Positions 56,476 through 64,000 of a stretch of DNA of 64,000 bases are shown one piece after another. The position numbers were made by a program, and so were the translations under genes. Source of the DNA: Sphingomonas sp. DG1-23 (GTDB lineage Bacteria > Pseudomonadota > Alphaproteobacteria > Sphingomonadales > Sphingomonadaceae). The notes beneath the pieces were generated by a model. That model saw nothing but the letters and a program-made list of their open reading frames with translations. It searched no databases and was not told the origin of the DNA. The stretch lies in contig NZ_JAVAMA010000010.1 of NCBI RefSeq assembly GCF_030730875.1, forward strand, positions 124,001 to 188,000, in the 5' to 3' direction. Position 1 is the stretch's first letter. Each line of letters starts with the position of its first letter.

Positions 56476-56837
56476 ACTATGTCGACGGCTTCGTCTTTGC
56501 CGTGCCCGCGGCGAACAAGGAGCGGTTCCGCGCGATGGCGCAGCGCATCGCGGAGGTCTTCACCGATCACGGCGCGCTGCGCGTGGTCGAGAATTGGGGC
56601 GACGACGTGCCGACCGGCGAGCAGACCTGGTTCGCGCGCGCCGTCGATCTCCAGCAAGGCGAAATCGTGTGCTTCTCGTGGATCGAGTGGCCGTCCAGGG
56701 CGGCGCGCGACAAGGGCAATCAGGCGCTCGCCGCCGACCCGCGCATGCGCACCATCCCCGAGGACGAGAAGGACATCATGGATCCGAAGCGGATGATCTT
56801 CGGCGGCTTCGCGCCGCTCGTCGATCGGCGTGGGTGA
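56472..56837 (+). CDS. DUF1428 family protein
   Basis: This 121-residue protein matches DUF1428/YbaA, with MNYVDGFVFAVPAANKERFRAMAQRIAEVFTDHGALRVVENWGDDVP, and ends with GEIVCFSWIEWPSRAARDKGNQAL and DEKDIMDPKRMIFGGF. Function unknown; the fold is that of the antibiotic monooxygenase-like group. It is coupled to the ArsR gene (ATGA). Confidence 0.9.
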   Translation: MNYVDGFVFAVPAANKERFRAMAQRIAEVFTDHGALRVVENWGDDVPTGEQTWFARAVDLQQGEIVCFSWIEWPSRAARDKGNQALAADPRMRTIPEDEKDIMDPKRMIFGGFAPLVDRRG

Positions 56838-56850
56838 GCGAGGACCGGAT

Positions 56851-57246
56851 ATGACCAAGGCAACCCCCTTCCTGATGTTTCAGCACGGCAAGGCCGAGGC
56901 GGCGCTCGACTTCTACGTCGCGACCGTCCCCGCCACCCGTATCGTCTCGATCGAGCGATTCGGCCCCGACGGACCCGGCCCCGAGGGCACCGTGCTGCGC
57001 GCGCATGCCGAGATCGCCGGCCAGCCGGTGATGGTGCATGACAGCTTCATCACCCATGGCTTCGATTTCACGCCGTCCTGGTCGTTCTTCCTCGACTGCG
57101 CCGACGAAGCCGAGACCGAGCGACTATTCGCGGCACTGGGCGAAGGCGGCGGCGTGCTGATGCCGCTCGACAATTATGGCTGGAGCCGACGCTTCGGCTG
57201 GGTCTCCGATCAGTTCGGTGTGTCGTGGCAGATCAACCTGCAATGA
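56851..57246 (+). CDS. VOC family protein (PhnB-like)
   Basis: This 131-residue vicinal-oxygen-chelate protein shows TPFLMFQHGKAEAALDFYVATVP, RAHAEIAGQPVMVHDSF and a closing GWVSDQFGVSWQINL, the pattern of PhnB/3-demethylubiquinone-like proteins. Metal ligands of glyoxalases are not all evident, so the enzyme activity is open. The gap to DUF1428 is 13 bp, and its stop overlaps the next start (ATGA). Confidence 0.88.
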   Translation: MTKATPFLMFQHGKAEAALDFYVATVPATRIVSIERFGPDGPGPEGTVLRAHAEIAGQPVMVHDSFITHGFDFTPSWSFFLDCADEAETERLFAALGEGGGVLMPLDNYGWSRRFGWVSDQFGVSWQINLQ

Positions 57247-57680
57247 GCGCCCCGGTCGTCCTCACGATCACGCGCGACTATGCCGCTCCCGCGGCGCGCG
57301 TGTTCGACGCGTGGCTCGACCCGGCCGATGCCGCGCGTTTCCTGTTCGCCACGCCTGACGGCGAGATGATCCGCTGCGACATGGACCCGCAAGCCGGCGG
57401 CGGCTTCACGCTTACCGAGCGCCGTCCCGCCGGCGATGCCGAGCATCGCGGCCGTTATCTCGAGATCGAACGTCCGCATCGCCTGGTCTTTCTGTTCGCC
57501 GCGAGTCCCGCCGAGGAAGGCGAATGGACCCGCGTGACGATCAAGATCGCCGACGCGCCCGGGGGCTGCACGCTCACCCTCACCCACGAAATGGACCCGC
57601 AATGGGCGGCGTACGAGGCCCAGACCCGCAAGGGCTGGACGATGATCCTCGAAAGCCTCGCCCGGACATTGGAGAGCTGA
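57243..57680 (+). CDS. SRPBCC (START-like) domain protein 1
   Basis: The 145-residue AHSA1-like protein starts VVLTITRDYAAPAARVFDAWLDPADAARFL and ends GGCTLTLTHEMDPQWAAYEAQTRKGWTMILESLARTL. The hydrophobic-pocket fold suggests small-molecule binding. It belongs to the ArsR-led operon at 56140-58209. A second SRPBCC gene follows directly, only about a quarter alike by eye. Confidence 0.88.
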   Translation: MSAPVVLTITRDYAAPAARVFDAWLDPADAARFLFATPDGEMIRCDMDPQAGGGFTLTERRPAGDAEHRGRYLEIERPHRLVFLFAASPAEEGEWTRVTIKIADAPGGCTLTLTHEMDPQWAAYEAQTRKGWTMILESLARTLES

Positions 57681-57681
57681 C

Positions 57682-58209
57682 ATGGCCGATACGATCACTG
57701 CCGAAACCTTGCGTTTCGAACGCGAGCTCGCCGCGCCGGTCGAGACGGTGTGGCAATATCTGGTCGATCCCGAATTGCGGGCGCGCTGGTTCATGGGCGG
57801 GCCGACCGATCTGCGCGAAGGCGGCGCGATCGGCATGACGATGCGGCACGCCAACCTTGCCGACGAGGCCGATCCGATGCCCGAGCGCTACGCCCCCTAT
57901 GACGGCAAGGCGTGGTCGGAGAAGATCACCCGGCTCGAGCCGCCGCGGCTGATCGCCTTCACCTGGTCGGGCGGCGACGCGGGCGAAGTAACGATCGAGC
58001 TCGACCGGATCGGCGATGCCCGCACCCGCCTGACGCTCACCCATGCCGGACTGCGCGGCCCCGACGATGCGCGCAATTTCGGCGGCGGCTGGGGCTCGCA
58101 CCTCGCGGTGCTCGAGCGGCGGCTCGAGGGCAAGCATATCGCCAGCTTCTGGGCGCTGCATGCCCAGGCCGAGGCGGCGGCGGCGCGAGCGCTCGGGCTC
58201 GGCGGCTAG
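57682..58209 (+). CDS. SRPBCC (START-like) domain protein 2
   Basis: The 175-residue protein resembles polyketide-cyclase/AHSA1 proteins: [36 protein letters not shown] and [30 protein letters not shown]. Last gene of the ArsR-led operon. Its TAG stop overlaps that of the convergent thiolase in a shared CTAG. The two adjacent SRPBCC genes look like an old duplication. Confidence 0.88.
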   Translation: MADTITAETLRFERELAAPVETVWQYLVDPELRARWFMGGPTDLREGGAIGMTMRHANLADEADPMPERYAPYDGKAWSEKITRLEPPRLIAFTWSGGDAGEVTIELDRIGDARTRLTLTHAGLRGPDDARNFGGGWGSHLAVLERRLEGKHIASFWALHAQAEAAAARALGLGG

Positions 58210-59399
58210 GGAAGCTCGAACAGGCCGGCGGCGCCCATGCCGCCAGCGGTGCACATCGAGACGATTACGAAGCGCACGCCGCGCTTGCGTCCCTCGATCA
58301 GCGCGTGGCCGACGAGGCGCGATCCGGTCATCCCGAACGGATGCCCGATCGCGATCGCCCCGCCATTGACGTTGAGCCGGTCGGGGTCGATGCCGAGTGC
58401 GTCGCGGCAATAGAGGCATTGACTCGCAAATGCCTCGTTGATCTCCCAAAGGCCGATATCCTCGACCTCGAGCCCCGCGCGCGCGAGCAGCCTGGGGATG
58501 GCGAAGACCGGGCCGATGCCCATCTCGTCGGGCGCGCATCCCGCCACCTGAAAGCCGCGATAGATGCCGAGAATCTCTTTCCCTTCGGCCTCGGCGGTCT
58601 TGCGGTCCATCAGGATCTGCGCGGCGGCACCGTCGGAAAGCTGGCTGGCATTGCCAGCGGTGACGTTGCGGCCCTCCTGCACGAACTCGCCGTCTCTCCA
58701 CACCGGCTTGAGCCCGGCGAGCGCCTCCATGGTGGTGCCCGGCCGGATGCCCTCGTCCTGCGTCACCTTCACTGTCTCGCTGCCGATGCGATTGCCTTGC
58801 TTGTCGACCAATGCCTTTTCGACCGTGATCGGTGCGATCTCCTCGGCGAAAGCGCCGTTCGTCAGACCGGCCGCGGCGCGCTGCTGGCTCGCTGCGGCGA
58901 AGGCGTCCTGCGCTTCGCGGCCGATCGCATAGCGTTCGGCGACGATCTCGGCGGTCTCGATCATCGGGATATAGGCGGCGGGCACCTTGTCGATCACCGA
59001 GCGGTTCACCACTCGCGGGGCGTTCTGCATCGTCAGGCTGATCGATTCCATGCCCCCGGCGAGCGCGACGTCGATCTCGTCGGTCATGATCGAGCGCGCG
59101 GCGAGTGCGATCGCGGTGAGCCCCGAGCCGCATTTGCGGTCGAGGCTGAATGCGGGAACGCTGTCCGGCACCCCCGCGGCGAACAGGGCGAGACGTGCCA
59201 TGTTGCCGCCCTGCGTGGCCCATTGGTTGCCCATGCCGTAAAACACGTCGTCGATCCGCGCCGGATCCACGCCGGCGCGTTCGATCGCCGCGGTCATCAC
59301 ATGCGCGGCGAGAACCGGTGCCTCGGTCTGGTTGAAATAACCGCGTACGGCCTTGCCCACGCCGGTCCGCGCGGTCGAAACGATGGCAGCCTCTCGCAT
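58206..59399 (-). CDS. Acetyl-CoA C-acyltransferase (thiolase)
   Basis: The 397-residue degradative thiolase carries the acyl-binding Cys90 in [33 protein letters not shown], the His of [17 protein letters not shown], and the second active Cys in [17 protein letters not shown]. FadA and PhbA-type enzymes cannot be told apart by sequence alone; the enoyl-CoA hydratase gene upstream suggests fatty acid or related acyl-CoA degradation. ATG 59399 gives the conserved start [17 protein letters not shown]. Confidence 0.92.
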   Translation of the reverse strand: MREAAIVSTARTGVGKAVRGYFNQTEAPVLAAHVMTAAIERAGVDPARIDDVFYGMGNQWATQGGNMARLALFAAGVPDSVPAFSLDRKCGSGLTAIALAARSIMTDEIDVALAGGMESISLTMQNAPRVVNRSVIDKVPAAYIPMIETAEIVAERYAIGREAQDAFAAASQQRAAAGLTNGAFAEEIAPITVEKALVDKQGNRIGSETVKVTQDEGIRPGTTMEALAGLKPVWRDGEFVQEGRNVTAGNASQLSDGAAAQILMDRKTAEAEGKEILGIYRGFQVAGCAPDEMGIGPVFAIPRLLARAGLEVEDIGLWEINEAFASQCLYCRDALGIDPDRLNVNGGAIAIGHPFGMTGSRLVGHALIEGRKRGVRFVIVSMCTAGGMGAAGLFELP

Positions 59400-59467
59400 C
59401 CAGGGACTCGCTTTTCGAGTTTCGGGTATGGATTTCGGTCTAGCGGTAAGCCCCTCGATTGCAAGCG

Positions 59468-60244
59468 TCAGTCGGCAAAGTCGGGCGCGCGCTTCTGCAT
59501 GTTGGCCATCACCGCCTCGATCTGGTTGGACGAGCGCAGCAGCCGCGCCTGCTCCTTGCTTTCGGCGAGCAGGATCTCGGCGGCACCGGCCTCGAGATTG
59601 GCGAGCCGCTTCGCTGCCCGGATCGCGTCGGGATTGCGCCCCGCGATCACCTGCGCGAGCGCCATCGCCTCGGCCTGCGGATCGGCTGCGATCCGGGTGA
59701 CGAAGCCGAACGCCTGCGCCTCCGCCGCGCCGAACTCGCGCGCGGTATAGGCGAGCTCGCGCAGCACGTCGTCGCGCACGGTGCCGCGCCACAAAGCGAA
59801 GCCCGCCATGTCGGGGACGATCCCCCATTTGAGCTCCATCACCGACAGCCGCGCATCGGGCGCGGCGATCCGCACATCGGCGCCGCTCGCGATCTGCAGT
59901 CCGCCGCCAAAGGCGACGCCGTGTACGGCCGCGATCACCGGCACCGGCAGCGTGCGCCAGCCCCATGCGACCTGCTGGAAATCATTGGCGAGGCCATGGC
60001 TGCGTGCCGCGAGGTCGATCCCCGATCCGCCGCCCGCCATGCTCGCCATGTCGAGCCCGGCGCAGAAGCCGCGCCCTTCGCCCGACAGCACCACGGCGCG
60101 CAGGCCGGGCATCTCCGCCAGTTGCGCGATCGCATCGATCAGTCCGGCGAACATCGCCGGATCGAGCGCATTCAGCTTGTCCGGCCGCGCGAGCCGGACC
60201 TGGGCAACGTGATCCTCGAAGGTGATGGTGACGCGTTCGGTCAT
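59468..60244 (-). CDS. Crotonase/enoyl-CoA hydratase family protein
   Basis: This 258-residue protein of the crotonase fold has [24 protein letters not shown], oxyanion-hole segments [15 protein letters not shown] and [27 protein letters not shown], and [14 protein letters not shown]. In place of the usual two catalytic Glu residues it has Trp/Gly in the second site, so it may be a hydratase-like protein with altered chemistry. Transcribed with the thiolase gene 68 bp downstream. The ATG at 60244 was preferred over an earlier one. Confidence 0.9.
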   Translation of the reverse strand: MTERVTITFEDHVAQVRLARPDKLNALDPAMFAGLIDAIAQLAEMPGLRAVVLSGEGRGFCAGLDMASMAGGGSGIDLAARSHGLANDFQQVAWGWRTLPVPVIAAVHGVAFGGGLQIASGADVRIAAPDARLSVMELKWGIVPDMAGFALWRGTVRDDVLRELAYTAREFGAAEAQAFGFVTRIAADPQAEAMALAQVIAGRNPDAIRAAKRLANLEAGAAEILLAESKEQARLLRSSNQIEAVMANMQKRAPDFAD

Positions 60245-60278
60245 CGGGGCTCCTCTTCCGCGCGCCACGCTACGCCAA

Positions 60279-60926
60279 TCAAGGGCACGGGTCAGCCCGT
60301 TCGATGAGCCGGTATCCGCGACCCTTGTCGGTCACCAGCATCGGCACCGCGAAGCCGCGGTCGAGCTTGGCGCGCAGGCGCGAGACATGCACCTCGACGA
60401 CATTGGTGCCGGGATCGAAGCCCATGCCCCATATCGCCGCGAGCAATTCGGCGCGCCCGACGCAGCGCCCTGCAGAGCGCGCGAGATGGAGCAGCAGCGC
60501 ATATTCGCGCGGCAGCAGCGGTACCGCGCGGCCGTCGCGCTCGACCCGGCGTTCGATCGTGTCGATGCGCAGTCCCCCGATACTGACCGCCGGCGCATGG
60601 CAGCGCAGCCGTGCCGCCAGCCGCGCGGCGATCTCGCCTGCGCATACCGGCAACGCGACGGCGTCGTCGGCGCCCGCGTCGAGCGCCCCTGCGATACTGG
60701 CGCCGCAATCGCCGGTCAGCGCGAGCATCAGCGCGCCGCGCCAGCCTTGCGCGCGCACCCGCGCTATGCATCTGGCGGGGTCGCCCCCTTCGAGCCCGAC
60801 GATCGCCGCATGCGCGCCGCTGGCTGCCAGCGCTGCCGAAGCGACGGGGACGATCGCCAGCCCACGCGCGCCGGCGGCTTCCCGCAGCCTCGGTATTTTG
60901 AGCGCGCATGCGACGATTCCGGCCAC
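60279..60926 (-). CDS. Orphan OmpR-type winged-helix regulator with degenerate receiver half
   Basis: The 215-residue protein has a receiver-like N-terminal half (1-110) and a clear OmpR/PhoB DNA-binding domain (113-208: GGLRIDTIERRVERDG, REYALLLHLARSAG, VVEVHVSRLRAKLDR). The receiver lacks an acidic phosphoacceptor: the fourth strand reads AIVGLEGG, and the conserved Lys near residue 92 is replaced (ALPVC). Thr71 in LTGDC is kept. It starts with GTG 60926. No kinase gene is near. It is the fourth gene of a minus-strand operon of unknown function, 49 bp after its neighbour. Confidence 0.82.
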   Translation of the reverse strand: MAGIVACALKIPRLREAAGARGLAIVPVASAALAASGAHAAIVGLEGGDPARCIARVRAQGWRGALMLALTGDCGASIAGALDAGADDAVALPVCAGEIAARLAARLRCHAPAVSIGGLRIDTIERRVERDGRAVPLLPREYALLLHLARSAGRCVGRAELLAAIWGMGFDPGTNVVEVHVSRLRAKLDRGFAVPMLVTDKGRGYRLIERADPCP

Positions 60927-60975
60927 GATATCAGCCTAACGCGCATCTGCTCCGGACCGGACCGAAACATCTCCG

Positions 60976-61866
60976 TTACGGAGCAGTTCGCATCGCCAGC
61001 CGCGTCCGGGCGTGACCTGCGACATAACGGCTCGCTGCGCCGGCGGCCCTTTCGAAAATCGCATCCGCCGCATCGGGCCGGGCCGAAGCGAGGGCGTCGA
61101 GCGCGGTCACGCGCATCCGCTCGCAGGGGTGCGTCCGGGCGAACGACGCCGCGAGATCCGCGCCGTTGGCGATGTGCACCGCGACCGCGAGCAGCGCTTC
61201 GGCGCCGGTGCAGGTCAATCCCTCGGCGATCACTCCGCGGCCGATATCGAAGCGATATTGGTCGAGCCAAGGCTGGGCCGGATCGGCGCCGAGGATGTTG
61301 AGCGAGACGGAGAAACTGTCCGGGGGCAGCTGGACGTGGATGTCGCGCCGCATCCGATAGAGCATGAGCTTGCCCGGCGCGAGCCGGGCGCGCTCGACGA
61401 AGCGCAATCGACCATCCTCGCCCGGAACCCCGGCGAGCGAGTTCCCTTCATATTCGAAATAGTCGCTCCAATAGCCCGGTCCCAGATAGCCATAGGTGAG
61501 GAACGGGAAATTATGGTCGTGCGGCAGATCATAGTAGAAAGCCGCGGGTCCGCTGGCGCGCAGCAGCGGATCGCCGTGTGCCGGCCAGAAATTGGCGCGC
61601 AGCACCGTACGGCCATCGGGCGGCCGCAACAGGAAGACCTGCGCGCCATAGCCGTTGCCGCGATGCTGGTCTTCGCAGCGGCCCTTGAGCTCGTCGATCG
61701 CGAGTTCGGCGAGAAAATCGGGGTTGCGCCCCAGCCGCGCGAGCAACGGTCCCAGCGCGGCGAAACTATCTTCGTCGCGCGGATCGAAATCGGCAGCGGC
61801 GAGCGCCTCGACCAGATCGTCGAGCCCGAACGGCGCATCTTCACCCGCCGCGATCAGCCGGGGCAT
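60976..61866 (-). CDS. Cupin-like protein with HEAT-like C-terminus, unknown function
   Basis: I do not recognise the family. The 296-residue protein has a cupin-like first motif LPHDHNFPFLTYGYLGPGYW with His116 and His118 and a following Glu (138 or 140), and a second motif LAPGKLMLYRMRRDIHVQLPP with His177 then SLN (Asn190), fitting HxH...E...H metal sites. A helical tail (about 220-290) resembles HEAT repeats and shares HPCERMRVTALDAL with the next gene's product. Its start overlaps that gene by 13 nt. The metal site would suggest a dioxygenase or a binding role. Confidence 0.68.
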   Translation of the reverse strand: MPRLIAAGEDAPFGLDDLVEALAAADFDPRDEDSFAALGPLLARLGRNPDFLAELAIDELKGRCEDQHRGNGYGAQVFLLRPPDGRTVLRANFWPAHGDPLLRASGPAAFYYDLPHDHNFPFLTYGYLGPGYWSDYFEYEGNSLAGVPGEDGRLRFVERARLAPGKLMLYRMRRDIHVQLPPDSFSVSLNILGADPAQPWLDQYRFDIGRGVIAEGLTCTGAEALLAVAVHIANGADLAASFARTHPCERMRVTALDALASARPDAADAIFERAAGAASRYVAGHARTRLAMRTAP

Positions 61867-62795
61867 CGCGCTTCCGCCAGCCGGGCCTCCACCAGGCCAT
61901 GCATATGCGCCGCCGCGACGCGTATTTTGTCGCAGGGATCCGCCCTTGCCATTTCGGCGAGTCGCGGTGCCGCGCGCGCGGCGTCCAGCGCCAGCCATTC
62001 GCGCATCGCCGCCCAGCGCAGATGAAAGTCCGGCGCGCGGGTCGCCGCTTCGAAAGCGGCGCTCGCCTCGGCCTTTCCGGCGACGCGGAGAAATTGCAGC
62101 AGCATCGCCGTGCGCGACGGCCGGTCGTCGCCATCGGCCACGCGCAATTGCATTCCGGTTTCCAGATCGAACTCGCGCATCAGCGGCGCGGCACCGGCAC
62201 GGATCGTGGCGACCAGCGTCACGACGTCACGCGTCGCGTCGCAGATCGATTGCGCCTCGATCCTGCCGTCGGTCCGATGGAGCGTGCCATCGCGGAGAAG
62301 CCGCGACTCCGCCGCGACGCACCGCGCCGTGCCATGCTCGGGAGAGACCGGCACCGCAGTCCAGCGCCGCAATGTCGCGCCGCCGGCCTCGACCACGCGC
62401 GTCACCGCGATTCTGCCGGTGAATATGATCGATCGCGGCGGCTGCGCGGCCATCGCAGCGGCGTTGCCGACGCTCGCGGCGATCGATGCGGCAGGGCAAT
62501 CGAACAGCACCGCGCCCACCCGCCGCGAGTCGCGGTGGAATTTGAGCGACGGCTCGAAGAACGGGTCGGCCGCGAGCGCGCCCACCAGCGGCGCGAGCAG
62601 TGCCTCGGCCCAGCCCTTGTCCGCGAGCAATGCCTCGGCACGATCGGCCGCACGCTCCGGCGAGGCGCCGCAATCGGCGAACGCCGCTGTCGCCGCCCGA
62701 ACCTCGGAACCTTCGCGCCACTGCCGCATCGTAACCGCGGATTGCGATCGCGCGGCGATGATCGCGGCGCGCGTCGCCTCGGATATCGGGCGCAT
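61854..62795 (-). CDS. HEAT-like repeat protein of unknown function
   Basis: This 313-residue protein has no family I recognise. Its middle (about 80-245) is beta-rich with FHRDSRRVGAVLFDCPAASIAA and RIAVTRVVEAGGATLRRW, and the end (about 253-312) is helical, with DPCDKIRVAAAHMHGLVEARL closely matching the end of the downstream neighbour. Thirteen bases overlap with that gene. It starts 5 nt after the stop of the 53-residue peptide gene, so the three are a single unit. No signal peptide or membrane helix. Confidence 0.65.
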   Translation of the reverse strand: MRPISEATRAAIIAARSQSAVTMRQWREGSEVRAATAAFADCGASPERAADRAEALLADKGWAEALLAPLVGALAADPFFEPSLKFHRDSRRVGAVLFDCPAASIAASVGNAAAMAAQPPRSIIFTGRIAVTRVVEAGGATLRRWTAVPVSPEHGTARCVAAESRLLRDGTLHRTDGRIEAQSICDATRDVVTLVATIRAGAAPLMREFDLETGMQLRVADGDDRPSRTAMLLQFLRVAGKAEASAAFEAATRAPDFHLRWAAMREWLALDAARAAPRLAEMARADPCDKIRVAAAHMHGLVEARLAEARCPG

Positions 62796-62800
62796 CGCGC

Positions 62801-62962
62801 TCAGCCGCCGGGCGCGAGTTCGTAGATCAGCACCGCGATCCCGACGAGCAATTCGAAGAGATCGTCGATGCTCGTTTCTTCGCCCGCCCGCACCGCGCCA
62901 TGGACCGCGACCAAAGTATCCAGCTCGACGATCTCGGCCGGATCGATCTGCACCAGCTTCAT
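62801..62962 (-). CDS. Small acidic protein, first gene of the unknown operon
   Basis: This 53-residue peptide (MKLVQIDPAEIVELDTLVAV... ending LIYELAPGG) has 10 acidic and 2 basic residues and an amphipathic hydrophobic C-terminal half. The start ATG 62962 has a G-rich ribosome site. A longer version starting at 63016 has a poor start. It overlaps nothing but is 5 nt from the HEAT-like gene, so co-expression is likely. It has no Cys and no family that I know. It could be a peptide substrate, a partner or a regulator of the next proteins; I cannot decide. Confidence 0.6.
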   Translation of the reverse strand: MKLVQIDPAEIVELDTLVAVHGAVRAGEETSIDDLFELLVGIAVLIYELAPGG

Positions 62963-63017
62963 GTCTGCCCCCTTCACAAGCGCCGCCAGGCTAGGGCGGA
63001 AGCGTCCCGGGTGCACG

Positions 63018-63031
63018 TTACATCCCTGTAA
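63018..63031. promoter_or_regulatory. Inverted repeat TTACA-N4-TGTAA between divergent units
   Basis: TTACATCCCTGTAA, extended by a following TGTA half-site, lies 56 bp upstream of the small-protein gene and 45 bp upstream of the thioesterase gene, the only palindrome in this 113-bp divergent promoter. A site of this type for the operon's own winged-helix regulator is an attractive guess, with no direct proof. Confidence 0.4.
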
Positions 63032-63075
63032 TGTAGCGGGTTTGCGCCGCCCCGCCCGCCGCGCTAGGGCGAGGC

Positions 63076-63525
63076 ATGACCGACAGCGAGACGCCGGCGG
63101 CGCGCGCCTTCGATCCCAAATTGCTGTTCGGCGGACGCTTTGGCGGGCACGGCGGCAGGCTCGGGATCGTCTATCACGATCACGGCGACGATTGGGCCGA
63201 ACTGGCGCTGCCTTATCATCCCGATCTGATCGGCGACGAAGCCTCGGGTGTGATCGCCTCGGGGCCGATCCTCGCTTTGATGGACATGGCGACCAGCGTC
63301 GGGGTGTGGCGCAAGCTCGACGCGTTTCGCGGCCATGCCACGCTCGATCTGCGCATCGATTATCTGCGCCCGGCGCGGCCGGGCCAGACGGTGATCGGCC
63401 GCGGCGAATGCTATCGCATCACCCGTTCGATCGCGTTCGTGCGCGGCCAGGCGCATGACGGCGACCCGAACGACCCGCTCGCGCATGTCGCGGGCACCTT
63501 CATGGCAGTGGAGGGCTATTGGTGA
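63076..63525 (+). CDS. PaaI-like hotdog thioesterase 1
   Basis: The hotdog-fold protein (149 residues) has the helix-and-loop pattern GDEASGVIASGPILALMDMATSVGVWRKLD and the beta block HATLDLRIDYLRPARPGQTVIGRGECYRITRSIAFVRGQA, as in phenylacetyl-CoA-like thioesterases. The catalytic Asp is likely Asp69 in ILALMDMATS. It pairs with the next gene, its stop overlapping the GTG start as GTGA. Confidence 0.85.
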   Translation: MTDSETPAARAFDPKLLFGGRFGGHGGRLGIVYHDHGDDWAELALPYHPDLIGDEASGVIASGPILALMDMATSVGVWRKLDAFRGHATLDLRIDYLRPARPGQTVIGRGECYRITRSIAFVRGQAHDGDPNDPLAHVAGTFMAVEGYW

Positions 63526-63893
63526 TCCCTTATGCCAAGTTGCTCGGGCTCGAGGTCGAGCCCGGCGCGACCGCACCGACCTATGTCATGCCCTTCGCGA
63601 TCGACGTGGTCGGCCGGCCGAGCTTCCTCCATGGCGGCGCGATCGGCGGGCTGCTCGAAATGGCCGCGGTCGGCGCGCTCAAGCAGGCGCTCGCGGCCGA
63701 AGGCGAGGTGCGGATCAAGCCGATCAACCTCACGATCGACTATATGCGCGGCGGCCGGGACAAGCCGACGCGCGCCCGCGGAACCGTCACGCGGCTCGGC
63801 ACCCGTGTCGCCAATGTCGAGGCCGTGGCGTGGCAGGACGCGCCCGATCGCCCGATCGCCGCGGCGCGGATGAACTATCTGATCGTGCGTTGA
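63522..63893 (+). CDS. PaaI-like hotdog thioesterase 2
   Basis: The 123-residue hotdog protein has FLHGGAIGGLLEMAAVGALKQAL, with HGG at the nucleophile-side helix, and INLTIDYMRGGRDKPTRARGTVTRLGTRVANVEAVAW. GTG 63522 overlaps the preceding stop as GTGA; the TTG 3 nt earlier is less likely. Two adjacent hotdog proteins may form a heteromer. Probable role in cleaving acyl-CoA intermediates. Confidence 0.85.
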   Translation: MIPYAKLLGLEVEPGATAPTYVMPFAIDVVGRPSFLHGGAIGGLLEMAAVGALKQALAAEGEVRIKPINLTIDYMRGGRDKPTRARGTVTRLGTRVANVEAVAWQDAPDRPIAAARMNYLIVR

Positions 63894-63899
63894 TCGGTC

Positions 63900-64000
63900 T
63901 CAGCCGGGCGTCAGCTTGAGCAGCCGGCCCGAACCCGAATCCTCGAGCACCCAGATCGCGCCGTCGGGCCCCTGCTCGACTTCGCGGATGCGCTGGCCGA
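63900..64000 (-). CDS. C-terminus of PQQ-type sugar dehydrogenase (partial)
   Basis: The last 32 or so codons are visible: [20 protein letters not shown] followed by [12 protein letters not shown] and TGA at 63900-63902. The pattern is that of the last blade of soluble aldose/glucose-sorbosone dehydrogenases (YliI/GSDH family). Only this end is inside the window, so the full domain is unverified. Confidence 0.75.
   Translation of the reverse strand, partial: GQRIREVEQGPDGAIWVLEDSGSGRLLKLTPG

Overview
The window is high-GC DNA, and its gene content and order point to an alphaproteobacterium of the Sphingomonadaceae, probably Sphingomonas or a close relative. The grounds are the ppsR/hemE/hemJ/rho and mnmE-mnmG-rsmG-parA-parB-holA-lptE-leuS blocks, an mmcB gene behind a GTTC-N7-GTTC LexA box, a Mic60-like gene after hemC-hemD, and several palindromic repeat families of the kind common in sphingomonads. 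No organism name can be read from the sequence itself. The 98 features listed comprise 74 CDS (two of them cut by the window edges), one tRNA, and regulatory sites, terminators and repeats.

Layout. (1) 1-6.5 kb, all on the minus strand: mmcB (cut by the edge), a SleB-type cell wall hydrolase, DUF1491, a thioesterase, ptsN, hpf, then the coupled cluster ppsR-maf-aroE-coaE-dnaQ. (2) 6495-6984: a non-coding gap between ppsR (the RP001 homologue) and hemE. This is the conserved position of the chromosome origin in Caulobacter and Rickettsia. It holds an AT-rich stretch and DnaA-box-like sequences, and genes on both sides point away from it. (3) 7-17.8 kb, mostly plus strand: hemE-hemJ-rho-terC, then mnmE-mnmG-rsmG-parA-parB with three parS palindromes. 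(4) 17.8-30.4 kb: holA-lptE-leuS, a DUF3576 lipoprotein, a small barrel-like outer membrane protein, a ThiE-like gene, yggS, a HAD phosphatase, ribA, xthA, lolA and ftsK. (5) 30.6-47.7 kb: a UbiH-type hydroxylase, Trm112, a Lon-N protein, a CnoX-type thioredoxin, tRNA-Gly, DUF2147, DUF72, a gcdH/CoA-transferase operon, the heme operon hemC-hemD-Mic60-like, then tsaD-gpsA, an SDHAF4 homologue, rsmB, rpe and a heparinase II/III protein. (6) 47.8-53.2 kb: purH and the three-gene branched-chain 2-oxoacid dehydrogenase operon (E1 alpha, E1 beta, E2). (7) 53.2-58.2 kb: small accessory enzymes, including an ArsR-led operon with palindromic operators. (8) 58.2-64 kb: a thiolase and an enoyl-CoA hydratase, a four-gene operon of unknown function, two PaaI thioesterases and the end of a sugar dehydrogenase.

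Most of the window is housekeeping. The least explained part is the minus-strand operon at 60279-62962: a 53-residue acidic peptide, a HEAT-like protein, a protein with a cupin-like HxH...H pattern and a HEAT-like tail, and an orphan winged-helix regulator whose receiver-like half has lost its phosphorylation residues. The other striking feature is a ~140-bp palindromic repeat that lies in frame inside the linker of the E2 gene, close to a second palindromic repeat between the E1 beta and E2 genes.
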